Shown here in pieces: positions 25,241-38,506 of a DNA stretch of 64,000 nucleotides. The first letter of the stretch is position 1; each line of letters opens with the position of its first letter. The stretch spans positions 73,814,418-73,878,417 of the forward strand of contig OY978526.1 of NCBI GenBank assembly GCA_963854835.1, in the 5' to 3' direction. Under the pieces are notes generated by a model that saw only the letters and a program-made list of their open reading frames with translations, ran no database searches and was not told the origin of the DNA. The position numbers and the translations under genes are program-made. Origin of the DNA: Megamerina dolium (lineage: Eukaryota > Arthropoda > Insecta > Diptera > Megamerinidae).

Positions 25241-26944
25241 ACTTGAAAAATATTATTCCAATGTAGCATTCAATCATTAAAATTAAATTGTTAAACTCAT
25301 CAGTATTGTATTATGTCATTAAGAACATGTTGATTATACTCACAAAAAGCATTTTTGTTTTATTTGTAGTCATTCGATGTTTTTACTCTTCGCACTAGAA
25401 AATTTATGCTATAGTTTTCATATATCTCTCTCTCTCTTATACCTTATACATATGTGTAGGTACGCACACACCCTTCATAATTGCTACAATGCGTGTTTTC
25501 ATCTGCTGAAATTACAATGCAAGAATACATCAGCCATTTTTGTTCACAAAAGTACCGCTCTCTTTTGTATAATATTTCTTCTTTTTTTTTAGTTAATAGT
25601 TGCCGTGTTTTTTTTTTTTCTACAAATGCCAGCACTCAAACACATTCTTCTATATACGTGTATGCGTGTGTATTAGTAAATATATTTGTATATATATTTA
25701 TGATAGATATTAACACTTCCGCCTTCTTTGAATGCCAAGTATTTGCTTAAAAGAAAAGCAAAAACACAGAACAAAAAAAGAGAAAAATCAAATGAAATAA
25801 CAACACGCACGCAACACATATACATGTTCACAAATTTAATATTTGTTTACGTTTTGAGCATAAACATTTCAACTATTTTTTGGGACTTTACGCATATACA
25901 ATACAATCACAACTACATGTATACAAAACAGCGCACGATATCATCATCATCATCGTCGGCGTTGTCGTCGTTATTATTTTTGTCGTGCTGCCATAATTGT
26001 GAGACAAGTTATTATTATTATTATTACCACGAATAGTTGTTGCTGCTGCTATTCAACTTTTGTCTTTGTGCTTGTATAGTTGTGCTACTACTTTAGTCAT
26101 TACTATTCATATTGTTGTTATTGTTCTAATGCGTAAAATTTAGTTCCAAAAAAAAAATACAAAAAACTAAAAGACCTCAAAAAGGAACAGCAAACAGAAA
26201 TGGTAAAAAAGAAATTATGTCAAATGAAATAGCTTGATATCATCATCATTATTATAGTTGTCGCTGTCATTGTCATTGTCGTTGTCGCGATTGCCATCAT
26301 CATCATCATCATCATCATCATCACAATTATCATCATTATCAATGAACCGCCAAATAAGCCAAATATTTACCAGCAAAAGGAGGTCAACCGAAATATATTC
26401 ATATGAAGAACCAAAAATGAAGACAAACTAAATTTAAAAGCAAATGAGAATAAGCCCAAACAAAGTCTAAAGAAAAAAAATTCATATATGTATGTACGCG
26501 TCGTATGTGAATTTTATAAAAAGACATTAAATATATATTTATTAATTTTTTAGAGCCTCTTCCTTTTCGTTTGTATTATTTTTGATTCGCTTATGCGATG
26601 CCTCACAAATAATATGCTAAAAATATATTAGCTTGTGTTGATCTTTGGATAATATCGAGGTATAATTACCCTGTGGGGAAAATCGTAGCAATGATAAAGA
26701 AGGAGCGAATAGAGGCAACCATCCTATGTAGTCGAAAATGACATTTTTGGAAATTCATGCGAAGGATGACCCTTAGAAAGAGTTACTAATTTGAGGTAAC
26801 TAGGCAAATGAGGCACTAAGTCAACTTTTAAAGAACGAAATATTGCACAAGAGTGCAGACGCTATTGAAAATGGGCATGATCGGTCATCTACCACGACCG
26901 CACGGAGCATTCAAACAAATTTGTTTATAAATTTAACTCGTTAT
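25241..26944. other. Intronic sequence with CT, ATC and GTC repeats
   Basis: (CT)n at 25425-25437, ATC/GTC runs at 25941-25990 and (ATC)n at 26295-26323. 26640-26930 is of higher complexity (CATGATCGGTCATCTACC and similar words) and may be an old transposon fragment, but I could not place it. Confidence 0.45.
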
Positions 26945-27240
26945 AAATCACTTATATATTCCATTGGAATCGAAAACCATTTTTTCGTTGGTTCTCTTCT
27001 TGAATTATATTTAATTTTCATATTAAATGTTCACTCACAAAAAGGTCTTTCATTGAGAAATGCTTTATATGATTTTGATAATGCATTATATATTCCATCG
27101 AAACTGAAAACCATTTTTTCTTTGGTCCTCTTCTTGAATTATATATATTTAATTTTCATTATCATTTCACTTACAAAGAGGCCGTTCATTAAAATATGCC
27201 TCATTTGATTTTGGTAATGCCTTATCCACTTTGTCCACTG
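26945..27240. repeat. ~133-bp tandem repeat, 2 full copies and a partial
   Basis: TTATATATTCCAT, GAAAACCATTTTTTC, TTGGT-CTCTTCTTGAATTAT and TTTAATTTTCAT recur in order starting at ~26951 and ~27084. A third partial copy (GATTTTGGTAATGCCTTAT) starts near 27211. The open frame of 121 codons at 26843-27208 is a consequence. Confidence 0.85.
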
Positions 27241-28220
27241 GGAAATCAGCAGCAACAATTAAAATAAACATTAGTAATAAGAACATGAACAATAATAAAA
27301 AAAAATATCTTTAACGTCATTTAACGCAAAAGCGTCATAATTTTTTATTGTTTTCGGCGACGTCGTCGTATATTTCATTGCCTTCATTGGCCATAAATTC
27401 ACACGCTAAAAGGCATATTGACCAATATTTTTATGTATACCATACACTAAATACTACATTTCCTTCTATACATTTGCTATGCGTTTTTTTTTATTTTTTT
27501 ATTTATTTCTTCATTTCCTCTTCTTTTACTTAATATTTTTTTCTTTATTATGCGTCTGGCACAAAATTTTGTGTGCTTTTTGTTTTCTAATAAATAAAAT
27601 ATTTTTTTTTGAAATACAATAATAATGATAATAATAAAATTAAAATACAATAAAAAAAATATATATGCCGGAATACATTACCACTGTCGTCATTCGCATT
27701 ATGTATGTGCATACATAATTAATTCCTATGATTATAATTGATGGAACTAAATCGAAAATGAATACTTTAAAAGAAAAAATATACAAAGCATAAATTAAAT
27801 GAATGTTAAAAAGCGTTTTCAAAAATTGTCCTTGAATCATATAATATTTAGTTTTGGTTTAAATCAAGTATTTAAATATGGTCGTCATGCGTTTCGAGCG
27901 TGTATTGCTTTTGTGTTTTTTGTCTTGACTACGGTAGACATAGGTCTAATTTTAATCGATATTAAGCATATAAGTGAAAAAATATTCAACAACATAAAGG
28001 GCGTTCAAAATGATTTCAAACTAAATTTGATTTCATTTCATTTAGCTCAATGTCATTGTAAACTTTTTACGTAGGTTACTTTAGAAGTTGATATGATTTT
28101 CATTTAAATTTTAAATTTATTATGACAAAATGGCATCGACAAATCAAAATTCAGTCGTCTGAATCATGGTTTTCAACTGGAAAAAAAATGGAAATCTCTG
28201 GTAAATATTTTCACGTGATG
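27241..28220. other. Intronic sequence, nothing recognised
   Basis: A 91-codon open frame at 27799-28074 on the + strand has a less AT-biased second half, but no recognisable domain, no flanking splice sites and no start context that I would trust. Confidence 0.35.
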
Positions 28221-28264
28221 ATTTTCTACGATTTTCTATGATTTTCTACGATTTTCTACGATTT
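28221..28264. repeat. 10-bp minisatellite (ATTTTCTACG)4
   Basis: Four consecutive copies of ATTTTCTACG, one with ATTTTCTATG, then a broken fifth copy. Confidence 0.95.
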
Positions 28265-31200
28265 TAAACATAAGAGCAACTCGTCGATCCACTTGAAGCT
28301 TGAAAAATAGTGATCGCTGCTTGGTGTACAACTCTTTGCTTCCCTAAATTCTTCGCTAAGGAGCGTAAAAACACCAAAAAATGGCACATCGTGCATTACA
28401 AAGCGATTTCCATCCGCGTATAGATCACATGGTGAGATTAAGCAATTAAGCTAATTACCGGAATTCCAAAAACTTTCTAATTTGTAGACGAATGTCCAAT
28501 CTAAGCTCCAATTTTAAAAATGTCTCTCCTTAAAGTTTCAAAGTTTTTTTTTTTCACATTTCATCATAATTTGAAGGCCAATTTCTGGAAAACGATTGGA
28601 TATTTTTGCAATATTTCTTCGAACAACATATAGCCCAAGTCAAAATAAAACATTCTTCGAAACATTTTACTGATATAAAATCCCAGATTAAATATGCTTT
28701 GGAGTTAAATGTCTTAAAAACTTGCATTTTTTGTCCGATTTTTAAAGAAACACTGCCATATTTTTGAAATGGTTGAACATTTCATATTGCTTTCTATAGC
28801 CAATATGTAGCCAACAGTATAAGAAAAAAGTCGTCGGACGATTTCATTTACGAAAAATCGCTCCTTTATATACATTGAATACTGGAGGTATGCCTCGGCG
28901 AATTTTTTTTAAAGAAGTACAATATCGAATTATTGTCTCATTGCCCATATTTGATAGAATTGTCATCTAAAGACCTCTTTTAGTTCTCTGTTATCATAAA
29001 CAGAGTGTGTGGTTAGTGATTTTTCAACGCCTGTAACATTTTTTTTTTGAAATATCGACTTCAAAATGGAATAAATATTTCAACAATCGATTTCTTTAAA
29101 TTCAAAAGTGTAAAAGCGAATTTTTTTATCTTGATTCTCTTGTGTATTTCCGAAAACTTTTCGAGTTACTAGTACATTATACCACTATACAATAATTCCA
29201 TACTAAAGGCGTATCAGACTAAAAACTAGATTTTTATTTTAATATCATTTTTTTTTACAATGTAATATTTACATATTGAATACATATATCAATAATATTA
29301 AAATATTCAACTTTAAAAACAATTTTTATGCCTTAAGGAAATTAATAATTTTGTAAAAAGTAAAATCATACTGTTACATACAATGTTGTTATTTGTCATT
29401 AAATGGAGACCTAAATATGTACATACAACACAGACAAAAGTAATAAAGAACACAAATTGCATTAATGAGATCAGCAATATTTATTTAAAAATATTCTGTA
29501 ATTGTTAAATGAAACATTTTTGCTTTAGTAATAATAAAAATGAATTGTAATAAAATGAAATGTTATTGTGGAAAATTTGCCATATAGATTTTTTGAAAAA
29601 TGAAAATTTATATCCCAGAGTTTATATCTTGCAAATAAATCTTATCTTTATTTTTTTTTTGTATTATTTATTTATAATTTTTTTTAATGTAAATATCAAT
29701 AAATTAACGCTTTTATTGAATCAACTGAATATATTGCAATGAATCCATATATGTAAATAAATATATATTCGAGTAATACTGTTGACTGACCCACTAACCT
29801 CTTTCGCTATCTGATATAGATACTTACTTACAAATAAGATTGTTTGTTTATTTAAAAAAAAAAAAAAATTGTTGCATTCTTCATATTTCCCTCTTTTTTT
29901 TTGTTGAACATATAATTTATTAAATAAATATGTGTGTTATTCGTTAAGCTAAAGAAAGTGTGCCAGCAAAATGAAGTAATAGCATTTTCGAATGACTGAT
30001 CCTTGTGATGAGTTTAATATGAAGCAATAATTTTATTGCTTCATAAATATATTGAATTTTATATGAATGATGAATCAGATTGTTAGTTACTTGCCATATT
30101 TTCCATCATTGAGCTACAAATCCAAAATAGTACATTAATTTTTATCTCTGATTTCACCTGTTTAAAAGTCATCATTTCAAAAGCAGAACTATTAAAAATT
30201 GATAAGCGAAAAACATTTCTTACTTCCGGCTGCTTTTTAACTCTTTTAAAAAGCTTCATTTTTATTTGCTTATTTTATGTCGTTTTGACGCATTTCCAAT
30301 TTGCCAAAATAATGACTTTCTTATCATAGATTTTGATAAGAAAAAAAAAAAAAATATAATAATACTATGTACTCGTAGGTACACTCGCAAGCCAACATAC
30401 TGGCAAAAGTCGTTTGAAAGCGGAAATAAGTTATTAACTTGTTTACTTTGACATCGAACAAAACGTGCTTTTACATAAAATTTTATTACATTAATTCTTG
30501 CCATCTCACATTTCACTTTTGTGTTTAATGCATAGCTAAACGTTTGTTTTTAATGGAATTATTGCAAAACATTTTTTGCCGTCCAACAAACATAAAATTT
30601 TATTTCTACTCTGAAAAAAAAAAAATTCTTTTTAAATTTTTGTATATTTTCACTTTAAAATAAAAAACGTGTTTTTCTACTTGATATTCTTCTTGTCTCA
30701 GAGAGTAAAATCTTCTTGTGAAATCTCAATTTTATTGAATATAAATCTCGTTCAATGCCTTCCAAGGCACTGCAAGTGCTTTCTGCGAATCTGCATAAAT
30801 TTCATTCTGTCAAAGAAGACAGATTAATAATTATTGTTCCTGTTATTCATCCTTTAATACCGGCACTATCTAATCTCCAGTTGAGCCCAAAATAGAGCAC
30901 CCACATTAAAACAACAAATAAACAGTTATTTATATTATTATAGTGACTGTACCTAATAATATGTTAATCAAAATGTGAATATGAAAAATGAAAGCTTATT
31001 TACTTTTATTATTATAGTTTTTATAATTTTTTATATTTTTGTTTTTGTTTTCATTTTAATTAAATTAAACAATCAGTTTCTTCTAGTGTTGCCAACTTCC
31101 TCTTCTATGTAAATGGTACTACGTACGTAGTTATGTATGTACATAGCAGCTGTGTATACCATTTGTTTTTATTTATTTTTCTAATTTGACTCGCTTTTCT

Positions 31201-32459
31201 GTTTTCTTCTTATAGTTACGCTACTACTACTACATAGTTTAATTTTCAAAAGTGAAAGTTTTTCTACATTTCGGTAGATACAATATAATTTTATTACCAC
31301 GTACACATATATATTCATATAGCTAGTACCTAAATAAAGAAAAATTAAATAACCACAACCAACAATAGTAATAATAATAGTAGTAGTAATAATAATGATA
31401 ATTTCACTTTTCTTGAAACGAAATAAAAAAAATAAAAATAAAAAATAATCAAATGAAAAATGATTTAAAAAAACGTCTTGAAAAATACGAAAACAACAAC
31501 AATTTAACAGCAGTTATTAGAAGAATACATATATACGTAATAATAAAATAAATCAAAAAAATCAAAAAGTGATATTGCAGACATATTATTATTGTACTTT
31601 GTGTAATATTACAGATAAATATATATATATGCAGTTGCATGCAACTGTTTTTTTGTTTTTTTCATACAATTTTCATTTCATATTAAAGCAAAAATGATTA
31701 GTAAAAAAATATACAATATTATTAATAATCAAAATGTATCATACTAAAAGCAAACAATATACTATAAATTGATAGACAATACTAGTTAGTATATTGCCAT
31801 AATATTGCACGTTGATAATGATAATTATCATACAAGTCGGTTGCTAGCAAAATTTGCAATATAATAACAATACTTAGTTAAGAAATTATGAGCAAATTAT
31901 AATTGAAGCATTTGATAAGTAATAACTACAAAAAAAAAAAATAACAACACAACAAACCATATCTAAACTGCATCATTTGTTGTTCAAGAATAAACCAAAT
32001 AGCGATGTGTTATGGGATAGAGTTTTTTGTTTTTAATTTTCAACAAAATACATAAAAATTATTCAAATGAGCAAATTTTTTTCTTCGATGGCTAATTTGT
32101 TCACAATAATGATGAACAATATATCGACCTTCAACAATATTGTCAATTAATTTAATTTATAATTTGTAAATTGATTTAATTAATTATATTAATTAAATAA
32201 TTTTCTAAATTAATTATTTTATGGTATAAGCTGTAAAATATAGTTTGTTAAATAATAAAAAATATAAAAATTACATAGGCTTATAAATGGTCATTATTTA
32301 TAAAAATTTTATAATTTATTCATATGTAATTTACAACAAATTTTACGAAAGTTGCCAAAGCTCGATGAATTTAAATATCCTAAAAAATCCTCACAAAAAA
32401 TAAGTTAGTAGTGTTATGTTGCACAATCAGGCAAACTGAGTCGTGTTAGCCACACAATA
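28265..32459. other. Intronic sequence, mostly AT-rich
   Basis: 28265-29200 has higher complexity and could hide an eroded transposon, but no protein motif is convincing. 29200-32459 is AT-rich with short AAT runs and a 16-base perfect palindrome CAGTTGCATGCAACTG at 31632-31647. Confidence 0.4.
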
Positions 32460-32930
32460 ACTGTCGTAATTATTAATCGATTGAGCTGAATATTGCTACA
32501 TAAGATTATTTTTCCTAATGAACCCATGAGTTCGTAAATAGTCGTAATAAAATAAAAACTACGTCTACCTTCCATATAAAATTATGTTATTGAATGAAGG
32601 TTTTTGCTGTTTTCGTGCGATAATACAAAGCTATCGATTTCAAATTTGGTACATAAAGTTCATCTCAACAAAAAATACACCTCGTAGAAAATAGGCGTAA
32701 TCGGATGAAAATCACGCCTATCTCCCATACAAATTTATGCTTGCTTGTGTATGTTTTCACACGTTTCGCATGAAAATACAAGGTTATCAAGCTGAAACTA
32801 AGTGCACAAGATTAAATTTGGTATATAAGAGAAAAGCTCGAAAATAACCAGATTCGAATGAAAATCACGCCTACGTTTCATACAAAAGTATATTCTCCGC
32901 TGTAGTATGTTCAAAAACGATAGACACCAA
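32460..32930 (-). repeat. ~152-bp tandem array, about 3 units (cluster 3, minus orientation)
   Basis: CTTCCATATAAAATTATG at ~32570, CTCCCATACAAATTTATGC at ~32722 and TTTCATACAAAAGTATA at ~32876. Each unit also carries GGATGAAAATCACGCCTA and TTCGCATGAAAATACAAGG-like words, the same family as clusters 1 and 2. Confidence 0.8.
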
Positions 32931-33751
32931 ATGAAAACCATCATTTATCATCACCATTCTACGTGTTGCTCTTGTTATTGTTGTAGCTCTCCGATGACTC
33001 CCATAATTTATTTCTTGAACATCCATATTGCAAATTGCTCTTAATTGTTAACAAGCATTTATATCAACATATTGATGTGGCAACATTAACTTGACAATAA
33101 TTACATACTTGTATACATATCTTCAAACATACTTCCATAATAATCATGCAATAATGCTCCCATAATATCGTTATCATGCTATGTGTGTGTCTGTATTGCA
33201 ATAATGAACTGTGGTGACGATATAAATACATACCCACATTGTTGCACTAAAGTATTTATTAGTGAATTGTTAGAGTTTATAAGCGCATATGTGAATTTAT
33301 TTTAACAACAACAATCAGTAACAATAACATCAGCATTCATATCAAGCACCTTCCATAGCATTGGCAATTACTATATACAAGTAGCATTAATACGATTATA
33401 AAAGAGGCTTAGATTGAGATAGCGCTGAGTGGAAAAGAGAAATGTGAGAATCTGAATTGAATTGAAAAGCAATATGAACAAGAACAACAACAAATTAAAT
33501 GCGAATACAAAATATGAAAGATCAATCAAATATGTATGTGTATACATATGTAGCTACATATACATCATACGAATAATAATAAAAATTACTCGCTTTATAG
33601 ACGCACCATATGCATGTATTATGCACATTTTTTTTTTTGTATTGATTACAACCATATCTTTAAAAGATTTGCAAAGAGTCTGCGTCATGAATAAGCAATA
33701 ATTTATGGTAGTAGCTGCAGTAGTAAAAACCTATTAAGTGTAGTAGGTATG
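32931..33751. other. Intronic sequence, nothing recognised
   Basis: AT-rich with minor CAA runs. No gene seen. Confidence 0.45.
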
Positions 33752-34033
33752 TTAATTAGAGCGGGTCAAAAGACATATATTGGAAAATATTCTCAAAAAC
33801 CTTGGTCTAAAATAAAGTTTGTTCATTTGATAAATTATTGATATATTATATATGTTCCAAATATATATTTTTATGATAACAACTATATAAAATAGCCATA
33901 ATCTAAATTTCTTCTTCTTTTTTGAAAATGATATTAAATTTAAGATCTATTTTTAGCCTATCTTAACCTAGTTCCATCAGCACTCATACTCCCAATTGAT
34001 GCTAAATTAATTTTTTGTCATACCCACCTTAAT
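33752..34033. mobile_element. Possible short TIR element of the TTAAGGTGGGT type
   Basis: The left side TTAGAGCGGGTCAAAA and the right side, read on the minus strand, ATTAAGGTGGGTATGACA, resemble the perfect TIR of the element at 50989-51602 (TATATTAAGGTGGGT). The left match is imperfect, so this may be a chance pairing; the right 12-mer ATTAAGGTGGGT is exact. Confidence 0.35.
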
Positions 34034-35559
34034 GCATCCATCTACAGGTTGCATACTTCGATGCTACTCATTTATTTAACAATTTCGATTTGAAAAAATG
34101 TATTTTTTTTTCTCATAATTTTGTTTTCAACACCTTTCCATTCGCACTATGATGCAGTGCATAGCAAAACAGCGCACTGCATGTTATTCATGCGCTCATA
34201 GATGCAGCGTCATACAGAAACCACTCATGAAAATTATGGATAACCTAATCAAAATAATTACTTGATAGCTTGCAACGCATTAGGTATTTATGTGTTGTTA
34301 TTGTAGCATGCAGCGTAACACATATTGCCTCGTTATTTTTGTTGTAGTTGTTATTGTTGTTGTTGCCACAAGAGCATACTATTTATGCATTTCATAGCAG
34401 CAATAGCACCAGCTACAATAATAGCAACTGTTGCTATTATGTGTGGTAAGTTGTTGTTGTTTGTTTTTATTTGGATTCAAATCTAACACACACATGCATA
34501 TTCCACTCGCCTCGATTAACAACAAATTTTATTTAGCTATCGTTGTTGTTGTTGTTGTTGTTGTTGTAAACAAATCCCGTGGTTCACTCATTACTACTTT
34601 ATACGACCGACCTATACTGTACAGTCACAGTAAAATATTACATTTCAATCACGCGGAAAAATACATTTTGTGAGCACGCTTCAACGCTTCAGCTCTTCTC
34701 ATGCACATGCGCGCTTATTCATGCACACACTCACTCATACTCATAATAATAGTACTATCATCTTCATGATCATCGACATCATTATGAATATTATTGATCG
34801 TACAACAACAACAATAACAACAAAACAACAACAACGCATGCAATATGTTTAGAAAATGGAATGCAATTTGATTGTGGCAAATACAATTGCCAGCACAACA
34901 ACAACAACAACAACAACAACGAAATGGCAAGACCAACTAAAAATTAACGGTACTCATTGTGGTCTCAATGGACCACAGCACAGCAAATATGTATTTTGTA
35001 TAAATAGCGGGTGAGAAATAAATCAATATACAAGTGTACATATAATTTCAACCACTAGTCAATAGAGTTGTTGTTGATTGCAGGTGCAAATTATGCAAAA
35101 TTATTACTGCCATTATTTGCCAGTATTGTGAAGGTGATACCACAAATGATGCGATATTAATTTGAGATTTTAATTAAGGATTTTTGTATTTAACATTTTT
35201 ATATGAATAAAATTTTATAATCAAATTTTGGTGCAATAGGCACCATATACCAGAGTGCCTGAGGTAAATATATACCTTTTCAGGTATTCTCTGACCTACT
35301 TAATTCTAAATAGTCTGCTACTATGAGGCTCTTTCGAATGATTGCAAATTTCTTTGATAATTCCTCAAAAATTTGAGTAATAATTTCCAGTCGTACTGAA
35401 TAGATTGCATAATTTAAAATAGTATTATATTTAATTTATAATTACTTAGTTGAAAATAGTGCCAAGTTCTCGTTTTTAGTAACACTTTCATTTTTCTAAT
35501 GATTTAATGTGCTGCAAAAAAGATTCACAATTACAGCCGAAGAAGTAATTTCTTTCTTA
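34034..35559. other. Intronic sequence with GTT and CAA microsatellites
   Basis: (GTT)n at 34542-34567 and (CAA)n at 34895-34921. 34130-34330 has more balanced composition with repeated GCAGTGCA, GCGCACTGCATG and TAATTAC-like words, a candidate regulatory stretch. Confidence 0.4.
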
Positions 35560-36310
35560 ATGATTCACATTTATTACTTTGCGTAACATTTTCAACCAAT
35601 GTTATTTTACAGAAGTTAAATAACATACTGTAAATAGTTTCGGTAGATGCATGCCCTTTTTTCGATGGCAGTACACACTTTTTTTGCAATCAATCGCTTA
35701 GAGTTCCAGAAACACTTTCTCCAGCCGGTTTCCATTTCTTCTAAAACTTGCTACTATCCAGCATTGCTTTTATACCGAATATTTTGTAAACTCTCCTATA
35801 GATATACCAATAACCAATAAAATACCAATACCAATAAAAGCGTTAAGGTTACGTACATTTTTTCTACAGCATAAAAATGTTCTACATTTTTTCTACAGCA
35901 TAAAAATGTTCAGTCAATGTCAATTGTACCAAATTTTATTATTGTATTGTGAGCAATCCAAGAAACATCCTCTTAAAAGCTTATATGGGCGATATTATGA
36001 CCACCTTCCCGACTCGACCATCATTTGTACTAAAGCTTCCTATTATCATGCATTGTTTTTTTTGTTTTGCACATATTTCTTCTACGGCATAATATTGTCA
36101 ATCAATGTTATTGTACAAAATTTCAATATTATATTGTATTACGAGTAATTTCAAAAATACCCTCTTAAAAGCCTATAAGTTATATAAGAGCTATTATGCC
36201 CAATTTAGCAATCCGACTACTATTTTTCGAATATGTGGAAGATACCATGCCGACTTTTCCAATTGGACTCAGATTAGTGTTGTAGTGTAATATTGCAATA
36301 ATTACATTTT
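35560..36310. repeat. ~189-bp tandem repeat with a nested 29-bp duplication
   Basis: TCTACAGCATAAAAATGTTCA at 35892 and TCTACGGCATAATATTGTCA at ~36081 each begin a unit with TCAATGTTATTGTACAAAATTT, TATTGTATT, CCTCTTAAAAGC and ATTATG-CC. A worn copy lies before 35760. The start is duplicated: TACATTTTTTCTACAGCATA occurs at 35854 and 35883. Confidence 0.75.
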
Positions 36311-37250
36311 TTTTATAGTTTGATATCATTCAATAATGTCTTTCAACAAGTTTTATTTTCATACGGAAAGGTTTTTTTTTTTTTTTAAATATCCCCAAAA
36401 AACGATCTTGTTTGTATGAGAGGTGCCACACCCACTTGTTCAAATGACATTATATATAGCTTTTGATGTTCTGCGGCAACTTCCAAATGCATATGCTCAA
36501 TTTAGTATAGATCGAATGAAGTAATTGGAAAAGACGAAACGAAGCATTAATTTCATGTATGGAAGAAGAAGAAGAAGAAGAAGAAGAAAATGTATATAGA
36601 GTTTCAGCCGTATATTTTAATGATTATTTAGTTCAATTTCATGTATATGTATATAACTCAATAAAAATATATTAATACACAATATCCTTATGACCATGAC
36701 GAATGTGTGGTTTTGTGTAAGTGTGTGTGTGTGTGTGTTCTTTTTTTAAAGTAATGCCTGAATGATTATATTTCCCATATGAAAATACATTTAGTGGGTA
36801 CCTACTAATACATAATACACTATAACAAACAACACTTGCAACAAATATGACTTTTTAACAACCACACATCAACACACACCTCTGTATACTATGAGTACCT
36901 GCATACATATATGAAATTCTATGAATGAAAAAAAAAAAAGAAATTAATATGAGCATATGAAAATATGAATATTTAATAATAAAAAAATATTACTATAACT
37001 AACGGTATACATAGTCGTTAGGTACATATTATGAAAGCAAACACATAAATGTATTTTGACCGTAATGCCATAAAAAGGCCAAGAAAACAAAAAAATCAAA
37101 ACAAATATATACTACTACATGTATAGGTAGGTAGGTACACACTTGTTGTAAATATAGCATTGCAAAGTACAACAAATAAATAAGTAGTTTATGGTTTTGC
37201 ACATAATCGACGGAAAACAAATAAATTCATACGATGCATCACTGAGTGCA
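36311..37250. other. Intronic sequence with GAA and GT repeats
   Basis: (GAA)n at 36561-36588 and (GT)n at 36720-36738. A TTGTATGAGAGGTGCC word at ~36412 may be a lone unit of the TTTTGTATGGG-type repeats. Confidence 0.45.
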
Positions 37251-38360
37251 CTCATGCACTGCCATCGTTTCCAAATGATTTCATAATTTTTGTTCAGCAC
37301 CAACAACAACAACGACAACAACAACAAGAGCAGCAGACAGCAAATAACAGCACAATGCCAAACAAAATCCATCACACTCGAAAATTTTACACAGACATCA
37401 TCGCGCCCCATAAGTTGACCAATAACGGACACCACCACCGTTTACAATGTGATGGTGATGGCCTCAAGAACGGTTTTGCTGCAACAGATACTCGTACAAC
37501 AACAACAAGCACAATCATAGCATTTGCTTTGATTTGTTTTGTTCACATTTTGCCATGTGGCATGATGATGTTGCAACCGAACCGAACCGAACCGAACCAA
37601 ACTTTAGCACAATGAAATAAGAATTTCACTATTTTGCCAAACTTGGCTAAAAATGGGTAGCAAGACATAAAAGTTTATGGCCATCGCCTACAGAATAAAT
37701 AACAAAACAGCAGCAGCAGCTGCTGCAGCAGCAACAGCAATAGCAAGTACACTAAATGGAAGACAAAGAGCTGTGAGCTCTGGCGCACATGCGCACGAAT
37801 TGCAACAATAACAACAACAGCAATATGTAATAGCCATTAGCAACTTAGTGAGGAAATAAACGAACATATCGTATGAGTTGAGGAACGATTATTGCCTGAC
37901 GATGACGATCATCATCATCATCATCATCATCATGATCGTTTGAAATTTGAAGACAATGGCAAAATGGCACGAAAGCGCATAAATCCTATCTTATCATCAA
38001 TGCTTTTGTATTTATATTGTGTATGACGTCGTCATCGTCGTCGTCGTCGATGTCGATGTCGTTGTCGTAAACATTCAACAGTTGCCTCATACTGACTTCA
38101 ATTAGTTGTGGCTTAATGGACAAAACGGTTTTTCATTGGGTTCTTTTGTTTTTCTTTTATTGTTTTATTATTATTGTTGTACTATGTTTTTTCATCATCA
38201 TAGTCTCTGCTTCTTTTTCTTCTTTTTCTGCTTCTTTCCCTTGCTTTTGTTATTGTCCCCATTTGGTCCATTGGCAATGTATTGGTATGGTGTTTTATGA
38301 CGTTTTTGATTTTCTACACTCTACTCATAGAGCTTTTGTACGTAGTAACTACTAAGTATT
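37251..38360. promoter_or_regulatory. Candidate intronic regulatory segment of higher GC
   Basis: This kilobase has less AT bias than the surrounding intron. It carries (CAG)n at 37708-37735 including the palindrome CAGCAGCTGCTG, (AACCG)n at 37575-37600, (ATC)n at 37908-37934 and GTCGTCGATGTCGATGTCG at about 38045-38065. No frame is bounded by splice sites. Regulatory status is inference from base composition only. Confidence 0.25.
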
Positions 38361-38472
38361 ACGAATATTAGAATTGAGGTCACACGGCCACACTGATGAA
38401 TATACTATACAACAAGAAGAAAAATATAAAAATGTAAATACATTTACCAAGATTTGTATATAGTATGTAATG

Positions 38473-38506
38473 TACCTACCTACCTACCTACCTACCTACC
38501 TACCTA
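38473..38506. repeat. (TACC)n microsatellite
   Basis: About eight TACC tetranucleotides in a row. Confidence 0.95.

Noticed and set aside
26843..27208. 121-codon frame on the + strand with a repeated KTIFSLVLFLNY segment
   Set aside because: The protein repeat reflects the 133-bp DNA tandem repeat; no splice sites or starts that fit a gene.
27799..28074. 91-codon frame MNVKKRFQKL... as a small gene
   Set aside because: No domain, no conserved start context and no splice sites; expected by chance in a window of this size.
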